Positions 31,128 to 41,008 of a stretch of 64,000 bases of DNA are shown here, one piece after another. The position numbers and the translations under genes were made by a program. Under the pieces are notes generated by a model. It searched no databases. It was not told the DNA's origin and saw only the letters and a list, made by a program, of their open reading frames with translations. Every line of letters starts with the position of its first letter. Positions within the stretch are counted from its first letter, which is position 1. Source of the stretch: Acanthosepion esculentum (lineage: Eukaryota; Mollusca; Cephalopoda; Sepiida; Sepiidae); the NCBI GenBank assembly GCA_964036315.1, contig OZ038487.1, forward strand, positions 51,619,219 to 51,683,218. The letters run 5' to 3'.

Positions 31128-31246
31128 TATTGCTTAAGGTATTGCATGTTTCCAAGCAGTTCCTCAGTTAAGTACTGACCAAGAGTGATGTTGCTTAACT
31201 TCAGTGATTGAATGGAAATTGGTGCCTTGAACAGGATTTGACTGTA
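31128..31246 (-). mobile_element. 5S rRNA-derived sequence, diverged
   Basis: The minus strand reads AATCACTGAAGTTAAGCAAC, then TTGGTCAGTACTTAACTGAG and GAACTGCTTGGAAACA. These are the same internal-promoter blocks as at 5452-5572, with more substitutions. Length again is close to 5S rRNA. A SINE head, not a functional rRNA gene. Confidence 0.6.
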
Positions 31247-31411
31247 TATTTTCAAAAGGATTTTTTTATAATATTATTTCTTATGACTCTAAACTTTATT
31301 TTTACTGCGTCCATGTTTTTGAGTTGCTATCCTTGTATTTTTTTATTTTATTAAACTGTGAAGTTAATAACAACTGGCTTAAATTGACAAGTCTTACGAA
31401 AGAAAAATTGT

Positions 31412-31505
31412 GCTTCCAATAGGAAACAAACCTGCATCTTATTTTTGCCACCTGAGAAACCAATTTTCCAGCCCAAGAGTGCCTCTACCAGCTCAGCCAC
31501 ATGGA
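31412..31505 (-). tRNA. tRNA-like unit in tandem repeat, copy 1
   Basis: The minus strand carries A box TGGCTGAGCTGG (near 31489-31500), a consensus match, and B box GGTTTGTTTCC (near 31422-31432). Both sit at tRNA-like spacing, widened by an enlarged middle. No reliable anticodon stem, so it is a tRNA-derived Pol III promoter, not a gene. Confidence 0.45.
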
Positions 31506-31782
31506 CCAACCTGACATGGCAAGGTTGGAATTACCTGTTAAAGAAAGCACATTTTCTTGTTGGGTCTTCTATGAATCTGTATCTGTTAGCTTCAGATTCA
31601 TACCTAAAATGTAAACAACAGTAATTTTTAAGAACATTTTTTATCTAACATTATTTCTTTTTACTATAATCATTATTTTAATGGGCACACAAATTTAAGT
31701 TACTATGCCTGGTTTTATTTTATTAAATAGTGAAATTAAAAAACACAGCCTGAATTAAGAAGCCCTACTAAAGAAAAATTGT

Positions 31783-31873
31783 GCTTATGACCGGAATTAA
31801 ACCTGCATCGTTTTTTACCTCAGGGAGGCCACTTCTTAAGCTGAAGCATGCTTCTACCAGTTTAGCCATGGAG
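31783..31873 (-). tRNA. tRNA-like unit in tandem repeat, copy 2
   Basis: The same position in the second unit: A-box-like TGGCTAAACTGGTAG and B box GGTTTAATTCC. More degenerate than copy 1 in the A box, better in the B box. Confidence 0.4.
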
Positions 31874-32165
31874 CCAGATTGAAAGGGGAAAGGGAAAGTT
31901 AGAATTACCTGTTAAGGAAAGCATGCTTTTCTCATAGGGATTTCTATAAATTTATATCTGCGAGCTTCAGTTTAATACCCAAAATGTAAACAGCAGTAAT
32001 TTTTTAAAATATTTTTTATCCAACATTATTTCTTTTTACTATAAACATAATTTTAATGGGTTCACATGTTTAAGTTGCTATGATTTTTTTTTTTATTTTA
32101 TTAAATAGTGAAAATAACAAATGAGCAAAATTGAGAAATCCTACAAAGGAAAAATTATGCTTCAA

Positions 32166-32450
32166 TTTTGGATTGATTGTCATTTGTCAGTCACATATCA
32201 TTATCTATGGTTTTAATGTGCCTTGATACATGAATGACCAATGAGAATTAACCCAAAAAATTTTGGATTGATTGTCATTTGTCAGTCACATATCATTATC
32301 TATGGTTTTAATGTGCCTTGATACATGACTGACCAATGAGAATTAACCTAAAATGTTTTGGATTGATTGTCATTTGTCAGTCACCTATCATTATCTATGG
32401 TTTTAATGTGCCTTGATACATGACTGACCAATGAGAATTAACCCAGAAAA
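32166..32450. repeat. Three tandem 95-bp palindromic units
   Basis: TTTTGGATTGATTGTCATTT starts units at 32166, 32261 and about 32356. Within each unit GTCATTTGTCAGTCACATATCA and TGATACATGACTGACCAATGAG-type halves are imperfect inverted repeats. The three units are nearly identical. The same palindrome type (ATGTATC...GATACAT with 'cagtca') closes the tail of SINE family 1 at 5030 and 13160. Confidence 0.9.
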
Positions 32451-32804
32451 GATTAAAAAATACCAAAGTTCTGTTTTTTGTTTGAATTGTCTCAATATGT
32501 GATAAAGCTTTGATAAAGGTGAAACATATTTGATTGATATATGTTTCCTATTTGTTCTTTATCATCACATATGGATAACTATATGGTTGAATATCAAGAA
32601 AATATTGTATAAAGTCATCAAATAATATAAAATGTTCAAAACATTTCTCAACTCACAGATGGTATCTTCCTTTATCATGGAGTTAGTTAAACTGAATTGA
32701 TTTGCATATATCTTAAAGATCTTACATAAGTTAAAGAAAAAGAATTTAGTTTTTGATGCCAACCTATTTTAAATTTTTTTCTTCCTTAAAGACATTATTG
32801 CATG
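32451..32804. other. AT-rich stretch
   Basis: Nothing recognised. Confidence 0.5.
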
Positions 32805-32849
<45 letters not shown>

Positions 32850-32853
32850 ATAT
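32805..32853. repeat. (TA)n microsatellite
   Basis: TA repeat with one TATTAT interruption. Confidence 0.95.
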
Positions 32854-33162
32854 CACACTTTTTATTTCATCTCAAGGTGCTGAAGGCACTCTATATCGGG
32901 TCCCGCAAGCCTTCACTGTGTAAACAGCGTGAGTGTTTGTTGAGACTCGCTGTTATTTGTCTCTAGCTCCTTGTGTTAATTTTTTTTCCTCCCCATTTCC
33001 TTTTCATTGCACATTTTCTAGTGTTTTTAATTTAACTTAAATCTCCCGTGGAAGCCTGAAGAGCGGGAGCGAAATCAGTTGCTTCGCTTTTAATATGTCT
33101 CATAATATTAAGCTTCACACTTTTATTTCTGTGATTAAATTTTGTACATACAAAAATATCTT

Positions 33163-33165
<3 letters not shown>
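32854..33165. other. Unidentified segment between two (TA)n tracts
   Basis: Less AT-rich than the surroundings in two patches (32870-32960 and 33045-33100). Nothing I can name; framed by TA tracts on both sides like the foldback elements, but no inverted arms seen. Confidence 0.4.

Positions 33166-33215
<50 letters not shown>
33166..33215. repeat. (TA)n microsatellite
   Basis: About 50 bases of TA repeat. Confidence 0.95.
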
Positions 33216-33219
<4 letters not shown>

Positions 33220-33482
33220 GAAGCAAGAATGCATTCAAATATTTTCTTGATTGTAATTGTTCTAATGAACTTTCTTCTATGGTACCTAGACTTTATAAAT
33301 TTAAGCATATTACTAGATTGGTAGCAAGGTCTCATCATCTTACAGTTGAAATGGCTAGATATAATCATAAGTTCTATGTTAATGTTTTCTTTTTTTATAT
33401 TCTCTTACACTCAGTAACCACTTGCGTCTTTGTGGCTTTATTGCCTTTTTTGTAGTGAAATAATTAATAAAAATCTCATATA
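33216..33482 (+). pseudogene. Jockey/CR1-like LINE C-terminus and 3' UTR
   Basis: After the TA tract the plus strand reads FSXLXCNCSNELSSMVPRLY (X marking broken codons) and then LVARSHHLTVEMARYNHKFY, the conserved end of this LINE's ORF. The known 3' UTR (TGTGGCTTTATTGCC, AATAATTAATAAAAATC) follows. It confirms that the 18478 and 18925 fragments are 3' UTR of the same element. Confidence 0.65.
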
Positions 33483-33633
33483 AAAAAATGTCCAAAATTT
33501 TGTTTTTTATTTGACTACTTTCAATCATTGTTAGGCATTAACAAGGTATTAACATAAATTTTTTTTATCAATTTTATCCTGACATCAGAAATGTCATAAT
33601 TTAAATTTAAATATAAGCATATAGAATTTAAAT

Positions 33634-34421
33634 TTAAATTTATGTGTATTGAATGCAAATGATGTGCAGAAAGTACTCAAGCAAAATATTATGAACATTG
33701 GACAGTTTTTTTTTATCTTTTTGTAATAGATTTGTCACATTTGTCATTTGTACAGGGCCAAGTAACACAATTGGCAGGACCCCAAAAGTAAAGAGGAGAG
33801 ATCTGTTGTCTTGGATATGTCATACGCCACAATGCTCTGCCCAAGAAGGTACATTGGAAGGGGGTAGACGTAGGGAGAGGCAGTTCAAAAGCTGGATGGA
33901 CAACATCAAAGAATGAACCAGGATGGACACTCTGACACTGTTTTGTGAAGCAGAAAACAGATCTGGTTGGTGGCAACTGGCTGCATGATCATCACTCATG
34001 TCTCCTCTACAATTGGCTCCATCTTGAGATAAAAAATAAAGACATTATTTACATTATTCGGACTATATATAGACAGATATTGAAAAAATAAAGAGAATAA
34101 ATTTGATCTGGATGTATGGCAAATTATATACCAAACAGAAAAATATAATAAATAATACAAAATAGTCAGGCCTTCCTTACTGAATTCAATAAAAGATGGT
34201 AAACACATATCTGAATCAATATATATTCAAAAGTTTAAATGAATTCAGCTGACAAGCCTTTCTTTTCAACATTATTGCATTTTTCCATTTGATGTATAAA
34301 TCACCATATATTCAGATCAAATTTATTAATTATAAAATACACAAAAAACTGTCCAAAGTTCATAATATTTTGTTAAAGTACATTCTGCATGTCATTTGTA
34401 TTCAATGCACACCTTTAAATT
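33634..34421. mobile_element. 790-bp element with about 78-bp inverted ends, containing LINE debris
   Basis: Left arm 33634-33712 (TGTGTATTGAATGCAAATGA ... AACATTGGACAG) and right arm 34344-34421 (CTGTCCAAAGTTCATAATAT ... ATTCAATGCACACC) are diverged inverted repeats. The 630-base interior contains a LINE 3' end (33759-34010). Either a DNA transposon relic hit by a LINE, or two opposed copies of one repeat. Confidence 0.6.
33759..34010 (+). pseudogene. LINE 3' coding end (RTE-like, distinct family)
   Basis: The plus frame reads GTLEGGRRRERQFKSWMDNI and then KE, a stop, and TRMDTLTLFCEAENRSGWWQ. The pattern G-R-R-R-x-R-Q-x-x-x-W-x-D-N-I-K-E-W-T followed by A-E-x-R-x-x-W is the usual C-terminus of several RTE-like LINE proteins. 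One stop replaces the W in 'KEWT'. Upstream coding is lost. Confidence 0.65.
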
Positions 34422-34429
34422 AAAGTTCT

Positions 34430-34575
34430 ATGTCTTCCTCCACCAGCTGTGGGTTAAATAGCAAGGTAGATTGATTTCTCTATCTTTTCATGGCAACCAG
34501 TCTAAGAGAAGGAAAACTCTGTATTCCAAACAGTAGAGAAAGCAACGGGAAACCACTCCACTATCTTTCCCAAGA
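34430..34575 (+). mobile_element. SINE family 1 fragment
   Basis: CACCAGCTGTGGGTTAAATA, then CAACCAGTCTAAGAGAAGGA and GGGAAACCACTCCACTATCT. Head missing; tail resembles 42190-42300. Confidence 0.6.
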
Positions 34576-35458
34576 AAGCATGGCAATTTACAGACAATGA
34601 AGAAAAATCTATGAAGTACATTATCATCTACATCTTGAAAGGAAATGGCATTAAAAAACAAATAACTACCTTAAACATCAACGAGACAATAGTTTTAATT
34701 ATTACTGCGATGATTTTTATAGCCTTTAATATCGCTCATGTTATCAAAATCATTTTAATACTAACATCATGTTCATCATCATCAACAGGGTGTCTATACC
34801 TAAAAAAATCATGACAACAAGCAGGCAGACTATAATTATCAAAATTATGTTTAAAAGACACTGTCTAATGACCACCATTCCCTCCATCACAACATAACCA
34901 TTCCTATTCCCAAGCAATGAAACTGCTACAAGAACCAGTGACAATGCTTTCCAATAAAAGTTCAGGGGTTCAATCTTTGTCCTAAGTCCAGACGCATCAA
35001 ATCAGTTCTTGCGATAAACCATCCAAATCATTAATGAAGCCAAAAGGGTGAAATTGCTTTCGAAGCAGACATTTTTTTTTTTGACAGCAATTCTAAAGCA
35101 ATCAGTTTTATCTTCATATTTGATGTTGTGGGCAAGAGTGGGTTGGTAGTCCTTTGCCGTGTTTCATTCACCAGCCCGATCAGCCACCTTTGTAATCTTC
35201 ATCTCTGGGTCCCACTTTCCTTCCAGTCAGGATTACATCATTTTACCCACCCTTTTCACACACTGCTTTATATTCATATCAATAATTCCACCACATGTAA
35301 TCACTTCATTGGCCAACTGGATCTTGTATTTTTCATAGAAAGAGCTGATTTGTTCATAATTTCTACTGTGTAATGTGATTGGTAATATTGATGCAATCGG
35401 ACTTTGGAAAAAGTGGTATGGTAGTCATCTTCTGTCATTTTTTAATTAACTTTTTTTA

Positions 35459-35466
35459 TTATTATA

Positions 35467-35505
<39 letters not shown>
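35459..35505. repeat. (TTA)n microsatellite
   Basis: About 15 TTA units. Confidence 0.95.
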
Positions 35506-35675
35506 GCAATTTAATATTTATTATTATTTTTTTAATGTATTCTTATTTTTATGTTTTTATTTATTTTTTTTTTTGCATTTTTTGTTTATTTATTTAGGTC
35601 CCCCTCCTAATGCCTTATCTGTTACATCACATTGATTCTTTCTTTTGTTCTTTCCAGTTCTCTGTTTTTCTTTTT

Positions 35676-35709
35676 ATTCATTCATTCATTCATTCATTCA
35701 TTCATTCAT
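35676..35709. repeat. (ATTC)n microsatellite
   Basis: About eight perfect ATTC units. Confidence 0.95.
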
Positions 35710-36939
35710 CTGTCATTTCATTTGTCAAGCAACACAACTGATTAAACAAAGTGGCTAATGTCTCCATTCCTGTCATAATTAACTCATATTGCTGATTGAA
35801 ACAAAATAACCATTTTATTCAGCTTACACACCCATTCTTTTCCCATTTAATTCTAAGGTTTTTCTTTATTTCTTTTCTTGTTTAGTGATGATTCTGATAT
35901 TTTAGTTTTTAATAGCATTTTTGTAATTGCTTTCATTAGTGTCATTATAATTTTTTGCTTGTCAATATCCATAGGGTCATATATTCTGCTTTTGAGTAAT
36001 AGTTCTTATATATCTTTCTCTCTAAATGCTGCTCTGAATTAAATGTATATCTGAACTTCTAATAATAACAGTTTTAGATTTAATGCGCAGTACTGCATAC
36101 AAGATGCATAGAGATACTGGACATACCACATTTCAACAGCGCATATTCACGGAAAGATTTTAGTCTGTATATGTATGCAGTAATTAAAGCCAGCTGTTAA
36201 AAAGTTACAAAAGCACATTAGTTATTGCAGAAAACCGAACTGTATATAAAAAGCAAGCTAGCAGTGCAACTGAATATGAAGCATGACATCAAAATGCAGA
36301 TGCAGCTGCCTCCTCACAGACATTCTTCTTTGACATTTACCAGAATTCCTGTTTAGCCATTTTGCACGATGGACATATTTCTCTGTGGCTTTAATGCAAT
36401 GTTTCTCAAGTTAGTGTTTTATCATTACTGATATTTTTTGACTGTTCTTCTTCTCTAGTTTCAGTTGGTCAATGATGATGAATCAGGTTATACTAAAAAA
36501 AGGTAACTGGTACTTTGTCATGATAATTCCTTTTACAGTACCAATAATAATATCATTTGAGTAAATAATATTATTATGCAACTGTGCTAGGAAGAAGTGA
36601 CCATCTGAGGTAAAATATATCCAATGGTAGAAAGTGTCAGGAGGTCTCAACGTCACATATAAGATACAGGGCAATTATTTTTTAATTACATGCTGTCAAA
36701 TACAGCATATTTCATGAGAATAGTTTTTGATTAAATCCATGTTCATGAAAATTACACCAAATGAAAAAGTTGTGAAATAACAAAAACTTTTGGAAAAACG
36801 TGAAAAATAATTATGTACACAAAACAAAAATGATAAATCTTAAAAAGACAATTTATGAAGAAATTGATAAAAACAATAAGCTTAGACACATTGAATATAT
36901 TTAGGAAGGTGACTTGCTATATTTTGTCTGCCCCTTTTA

Positions 36940-37100
36940 CCTTTACTGTCCTGAGTGTCAAATTCTCCAAGCCCTCTTTTCTTATTTACACTATTTACAT
37001 GCAGACCATTGTCCACATCTTTGTTGTCATAATGTTTCAGCCATTGTGCCCTCTGGCCTTCATCAGGTGCATTTCAATCTGGGTAATTTTTGTAATGCCT
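36940..37100 (-). mobile_element. SINE family 2 tail joined to an RTE scrap
   Basis: 36945-36985 (TGAGTGTCAAATTCTCCAAG) matches the minus-strand RTE 3' region at 43125-43150. It is joined to family 2 tail sequence (TTGTTGTCATAATGTTTCAG, GGCCTTCATCAGGTGC). Confidence 0.5.
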
Positions 37101-37320
37101 GTATTTTAGGAGAGATTTATAAATCACAGATACAATAATAGTAACGCCTTGAACAGTACTCGGTCAGATGCTGCTAATTCTCATATATATATTTTTCCTT
37201 TACCAATCACATGATCTAATTATTTCAAGATGAGGTCGACTGTGTTTGCTCTCTGGTGATCTGTGTTCAAACCAAAGTGACAGTGACACTTTCTTCCTAT
37301 ATGACAGTAATGTACAAAGA
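37100..37320. repeat. Repeat duplicated at 37885-38110
   Basis: AAATCACAGATACAATAATA, GAACAGTACTCGGTCAGATG, and GGTGATCTGTGTTCAAACCA to TCCTATATGACA all recur in order in 37885-38110. The two copies sit on either side of a SINE family 2 body and an RTE fragment. The right half is shared with 12440-12590. Confidence 0.7.
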
Positions 37321-37510
37321 ATTCCAAACTGAACCCTTTATTTAATCTACAGAGATAAACTGTTCTCGTTTCACTGTCTATGCCTAGGGATATCTTGTCT
37401 TATTTCAGTACTGCTCAGTTATTGAATTCCCTGTTTCCACTAAGTTCAAGTACACATTGCCCAGCTCTGGGATTGAACACACAATTACAGTCACCAAATT
37501 CATGAACTTT
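37321..37510 (-). mobile_element. SINE family 2 body and head
   Basis: The minus strand has B-box-like GTTCAATCCCAGAGCTGGGC (near 37463-37482) and the body GAACAGTTTATCTCTGTAGA...AATAAAGGGTT. Its A-box region (near 37500-37525) is eroded. Confidence 0.55.
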
Positions 37511-37534
37511 AATCCACTATGATATTGTTCCATG

Positions 37535-37815
37535 GTCCTATTTTCTTATTATGTGTCCCAGAACTTTCAGATTTCTTTCTGATTCTAAGTATAATTGTCC
37601 TTTTTGTTTCTATATTTCTTAAGACTTCCTTGTTGCACACATGTTCAATCCATGGTATTCCAAGTATCATTCTGCAGAACCACATCTATATTGCCTTTAG
37701 TCCACTTTTCATCCGCATTCCTTGCCATATAGAAGAGATATTACATTGCAGTTTAGACCTTTTTTCCTTTGTTTCTCAAAAAATATTCCTTTTTTCTATA
37801 ATTTCCTGGAAAATG
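37535..37815 (-). pseudogene. RTE-like LINE fragment
   Basis: The minus strand corresponds to the central part of the 48764-49560 copy. Landmarks are the reverse complements of ATGGTATTCCAAGTATCATTCTG (the L-R-I-P-W region) and of CAGAACCACATCTATATTGC (A-T-E-M-W-F-Y). Frames are broken. Confidence 0.6.
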
Positions 37816-37884
37816 GTTTTAATAGAAAGATTTTATAAATTTCAACTGACAGCAGAACTAGTCGCCAAATTTTTGTAATGCTCA

Positions 37885-38110
37885 TTTGCAGGAGAGATGC
37901 TGTAAATCACAGATACAACAATAATAATGGCTTTGAACAATACTCAGTCAGATGCAGCTAATTCCCATATATATATATATTTTTTTTTTCCTTTACCTGT
38001 CATGTGATCTAATTATTTCAAAATAAGGTCAACTGTGCTTGCTCTTTGGTGATCTGTGTTCAAACCCAAGTGTCAGCAGTGACACTTTATTCCTATATGA
38101 CACAAATGTT
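37885..38110. repeat. Second copy of the 37100-37320 repeat
   Basis: See the first copy. This one has a longer (TA)/T-rich insert at 37968-37990. Confidence 0.7.
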
Positions 38111-38389
38111 TTCTTATAAGGAAACAGTTAATATTACCATTATCATTGTTTAGCATTTAGGAGGCATCTTTTGCTGTTCTAATATGTCTCCAATTTATGT
38201 GTCACATTTTTTGTTGTCTTGTTATAACATTTTCCTGATTTCTATACTCTTTTTACAATGTGGTACACACTGTACAAGGCCCAAGAGCCGCTCGAGCTAG
38301 AGGTTTACAGAGTAAGAGGCACCATCCCAAGCAAGGTGATAATGCCAACAAGATGCAAGAGACCACCAGAAGCGAAAGAAGAGGAAAAC

Positions 38390-38869
38390 AGGAAACAAGA
38401 GATAAACCTTTACTCCTTTTCAGAAGACAGAGGAGGAGTGTGAACTGGACAATAGTTGGTCTTATCTACTCCTATTGAGGAGAAAAATAACAAATAAATA
38501 GTAGATATTGTTTCAGAGTATAGGCGAAGATGTCAGAAGTATAGAGTTGTAGAAGACTTTAGAAGAAACTGGAAATCCAATCCTAAACAGGAAACAAAGG
38601 ATAAACCGCTACACCTGTTCAAAAGATTGCTGAAGAGTGTGAACCAGGTGATAGGCAAATCTATCTACTCCTGTTGAGGGGAAAAATGTAAACAAATAGC
38701 AAATAAAAGTTCAAAGTTTCAAGCAGAAATGTTAGAAAGTATAGAGTTGAAGTAAACTTTAGAAGGAACTGGAAACCCAATCCTAAACAAGAGATACGCC
38801 TCTACTGCTATTCAAAAGATTGGGGAAGAGTGTGAACTGGATGATAGGTAAACTTATCTACTCTTATTA
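38390..38869. repeat. Tandem repeat, about 199-bp unit, 2.4 copies
   Basis: Units start at 38390 (AGGAAACAAGAGATAAACC), 38589 (AGGAAACAAAGGATAAACC) and about 38788. Each contains GAGTGTGAAC near its start, TATCTACTCCT, TATAGAGTTG and GGAACTGGAAACCCAATCCT near its end. Units are about 85% alike. No coding. Confidence 0.85.
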
Positions 38870-39117
38870 GACCTTGCTTGATTCTAACAACTCCAATTCA
38901 TAGATCGTATCTTGGGGAAAATTGATTAATAATTCACATTTATTAAATCTTGTCCAATAAAAACAATAACAATCTTTAAAAATGGTCAATTTCAATTTTT
39001 ACAAAGGAGAAAACCTTCAGATAAAAATGAAAATATACATATAAATAAGCACAAGAACTTGACCAGTTAATCATGGTGATGATCTTTCTACATGAATGGA
39101 TTATCTCCCTTGCATTA
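38870..39117. other. AT-rich stretch with a foldback D-like scrap
   Basis: 38968-39022 (AACAATCTTTAAAAATGGTC, AAACCTTCAG) resembles one arm of foldback D at 23970. Nothing else recognised. Confidence 0.4.
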
Positions 39118-39432
39118 TATTCTTCTTCTTCTTCTATATGCCATGTCCCTTCAGGATGTAGGCAATCATGGCTCTCCACAATTTCCTGTCCTTTGTAGCT
39201 CTTAATAAATTTTCTCTTTTTTGTTTATCTCTCCAATACCTTGCTCTACCATCTATTTACTCAAGCTAATTAGGTAGGTTATACATAGTTTTCCTCTGTC
39301 CTCCTTGCCTCCAATCTGTCCGGTGAGTATCAAATTTGCCAACTCCACTTTCTTTATTATGTGCCCTAGAAATTTCAGTTATCTGTTTCTGATGTTTAGT
39401 ATAAGTGTCCTTTTTATTTCCATTTAAAGAGA
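39118..39432 (-). pseudogene. RTE-like LINE 3' end
   Basis: The minus strand begins with sequence matching TAGAAATTTCAGTTATCTGT (complement of the Q-L-K-F-L segment). It ends with the complement of CATGTCCCTTCAGGATGTAG, the family's 3' end. An AAG/TTC microsatellite follows at 39121-39137, apparently the element's 3' tail. Confidence 0.65.
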
Positions 39433-39709
39433 AGAATTTGATATGTTAAACTACATAAAATAAAGTTCCTGATGATACAAAACATGATAGTATCAGAAGT
39501 TATTCTCGGTTCAAACATTCAATACTCAAACTAAAAGATAAAGTATTTATAATGATTATTTAAAATATATTTTTCCCAACACCAATTCATACGATGTGAA
39601 TAAATTTGTTAGAATATATGTAAATAATAATAAATAAAATGGATTCTGAAATCCACTCATCAGGGACAAAAGTATTTTTGATTTTTTTTATACAATTTTT
39701 ATAATTTCA

Positions 39710-39850
39710 CCTCAAGCAAGGTGATAAGGTCACTAAGATGCAAAGGGTTACTGTAAGTGAAAGAGAATGAGAAAACTTTAGCAAGGAGAAAGGACAATAA
39801 AAAAGCAGGATTCAGAAAGATAGATGATGACGTTTGGTGATGATTTACTT
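39710..39850 (-). mobile_element. Jockey/CR1-like LINE 3' UTR fragment
   Basis: CACCTCAAGCAAGGTGATAA and CACTAAGATGCAAAGGGTTA are the complement of the 3' UTR seen at 18478-18620. Confidence 0.6.
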
Positions 39851-40420
39851 TCAAACATCCTATTTTCTTAAAAAATGTTAAGCTATGACATAATATAATT
39901 TGAATTTGCTATATATGTTTGTATATAGATAATTCAATAAGTATGCAACCTAATGGTCATTTATTTTGAAGAAGAAATATTTATTTTTCAATATTTGTCA
40001 ATGCACTTAATTCAGTGTTGAATATTAATAACAAAGATAGAATATTACACAATGAAAAATTCAGATAAAATTTTACATATGTATCTATTCAGAGCATTGT
40101 GTTAATGTTTGCATTTGTGTGAATGCATGTATATATATCTTCAATATGTACATTTTTGTTTGCTTGTATGCCTTCAGTTTTGAAACACATGGGCCAGTGG
40201 GATTATTGTTTTTGAAGAGAAATAAATAAAAGTTAAGCCCTATTCCTCTTTTATTAAAGATTCAGAAAATATTCCTCTATTCCTTAATTTTGGTTGCATG
40301 CATTCCTGAAAAGCATTTCATTACCGAAAATTAGATAAAATTATTAAAACAATTCTAGCTCTAATCCCAACTACCATATCTATTTGAAACTCAAGTGTAT
40401 CTATCTGTATATATGGATTT
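39851..40420. other. AT-rich stretch
   Basis: Nothing recognised. Confidence 0.5.
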
Positions 40421-40424
40421 TCCT

Positions 40425-40790
40425 CTTTTTCTCTGTACTGTATTCATTCAGAACTTGAGCAATCATGGCTCTCCAAAACTTCCTATAACTTGTAACTCTT
40501 AGTAGCTCCACTTTGGTAAGTGGCTCTCAGCCCTCCCCTATCTCTCTTGCTCTCATTATGCCCTTTTCTTAGCCCTCTTTCATCATTATGTGTCAAAGAC
40601 ATTTCAGGTATCTCTTCCTAATTCTGAGCCTAAGTGCTTTTTTTGTTACCATTTTCTGTAATACTTTTTTGTTTCTCACTTGCACTGTCCATAGAATTTT
40701 AAGTTCTGTAGAACCACATTTCTGCTGCCTCCAAATTTCTCCCCATTCAGCATTCACTGGTATTCATTGGCAGAAGTTGCACGAGGAGTT
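40425..40790 (-). pseudogene. RTE-like LINE 3' fragment
   Basis: Complement of the 3' coding half: landmarks AGAACCACATTTCTGCTGCC (A-T-E-M-W-F), ATTATGTGTCAAAGACATTT (H-I-M region) and GAGCAATCATGGCTCTCCAA (3' end). Frames broken. Confidence 0.65.
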
Positions 40791-40794
40791 TCCA

Positions 40795-40850
40795 TTACTT
40801 TCTGCAGTATACCGGTTGCCAACCAAGGCTATAGGACCCAGTCTGAACTA
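40795..40850 (-). mobile_element. SINE family 1 fragment
   Basis: GGTTGCCAACCAAGGCTATA followed by GGACCCAGTCTG, the core segment only. Confidence 0.55.
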
Positions 40851-40865
40851 TAAAGAAATTATACA

Positions 40866-41008
40866 GTTTGTGGTAATAAAATAAGCACATCCCATCTCTA
40901 CTCATGCTTGTAACTATCCACTATAATAAAATAAACGTTTTCAGCACTAAAGCTGAATTAGTTAAATAAAACTTCATAAGCTTCTACTTAAAGTTGTTGC
41001 TATATTAC
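40866..41008. repeat. Interspersed repeat, copy 2
   Basis: Same sequence as 26331-26474 (GGTAATAAAATAAGCACATC, AATAAAATAAACGTTTTCAG). Confidence 0.7.

Larger units (their letters stand above)
31270..32165. repeat. Tandem array, about 371-375 bp unit with tRNA-like segment
   Basis: About 2.4 copies. The landmark AAAGAAAAATTGTGCTT sits at 31399 and 31770 and, as AAAGGAAAAATTATGCTT, at 32145. Each of the two complete units contains a tRNA-like segment on the minus strand, then AGTAATTTTTAAGAACATTT-type AT-rich sequence and TTATTTTATTAAATAGTGAA. Units differ by scattered substitutions and small indels, so the duplication is old. Confidence 0.85.
34576..36930. other. Unannotated stretch with microsatellites
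   Basis: Contains (TTA)n at 35459-35505 and (ATTC)n at 35676-35709. At 36237-36280 'ctgtatataaaaagcaagct' recurs from 5291-5320, a short interspersed match next to a SINE there. No coding region recognised. Confidence 0.5.

Noticed and set aside
32166..32450. CRISPR-like array
   Set aside because: Units are contiguous, with no unique spacers, in a eukaryotic repeat-rich setting; it is a simple tandem repeat.
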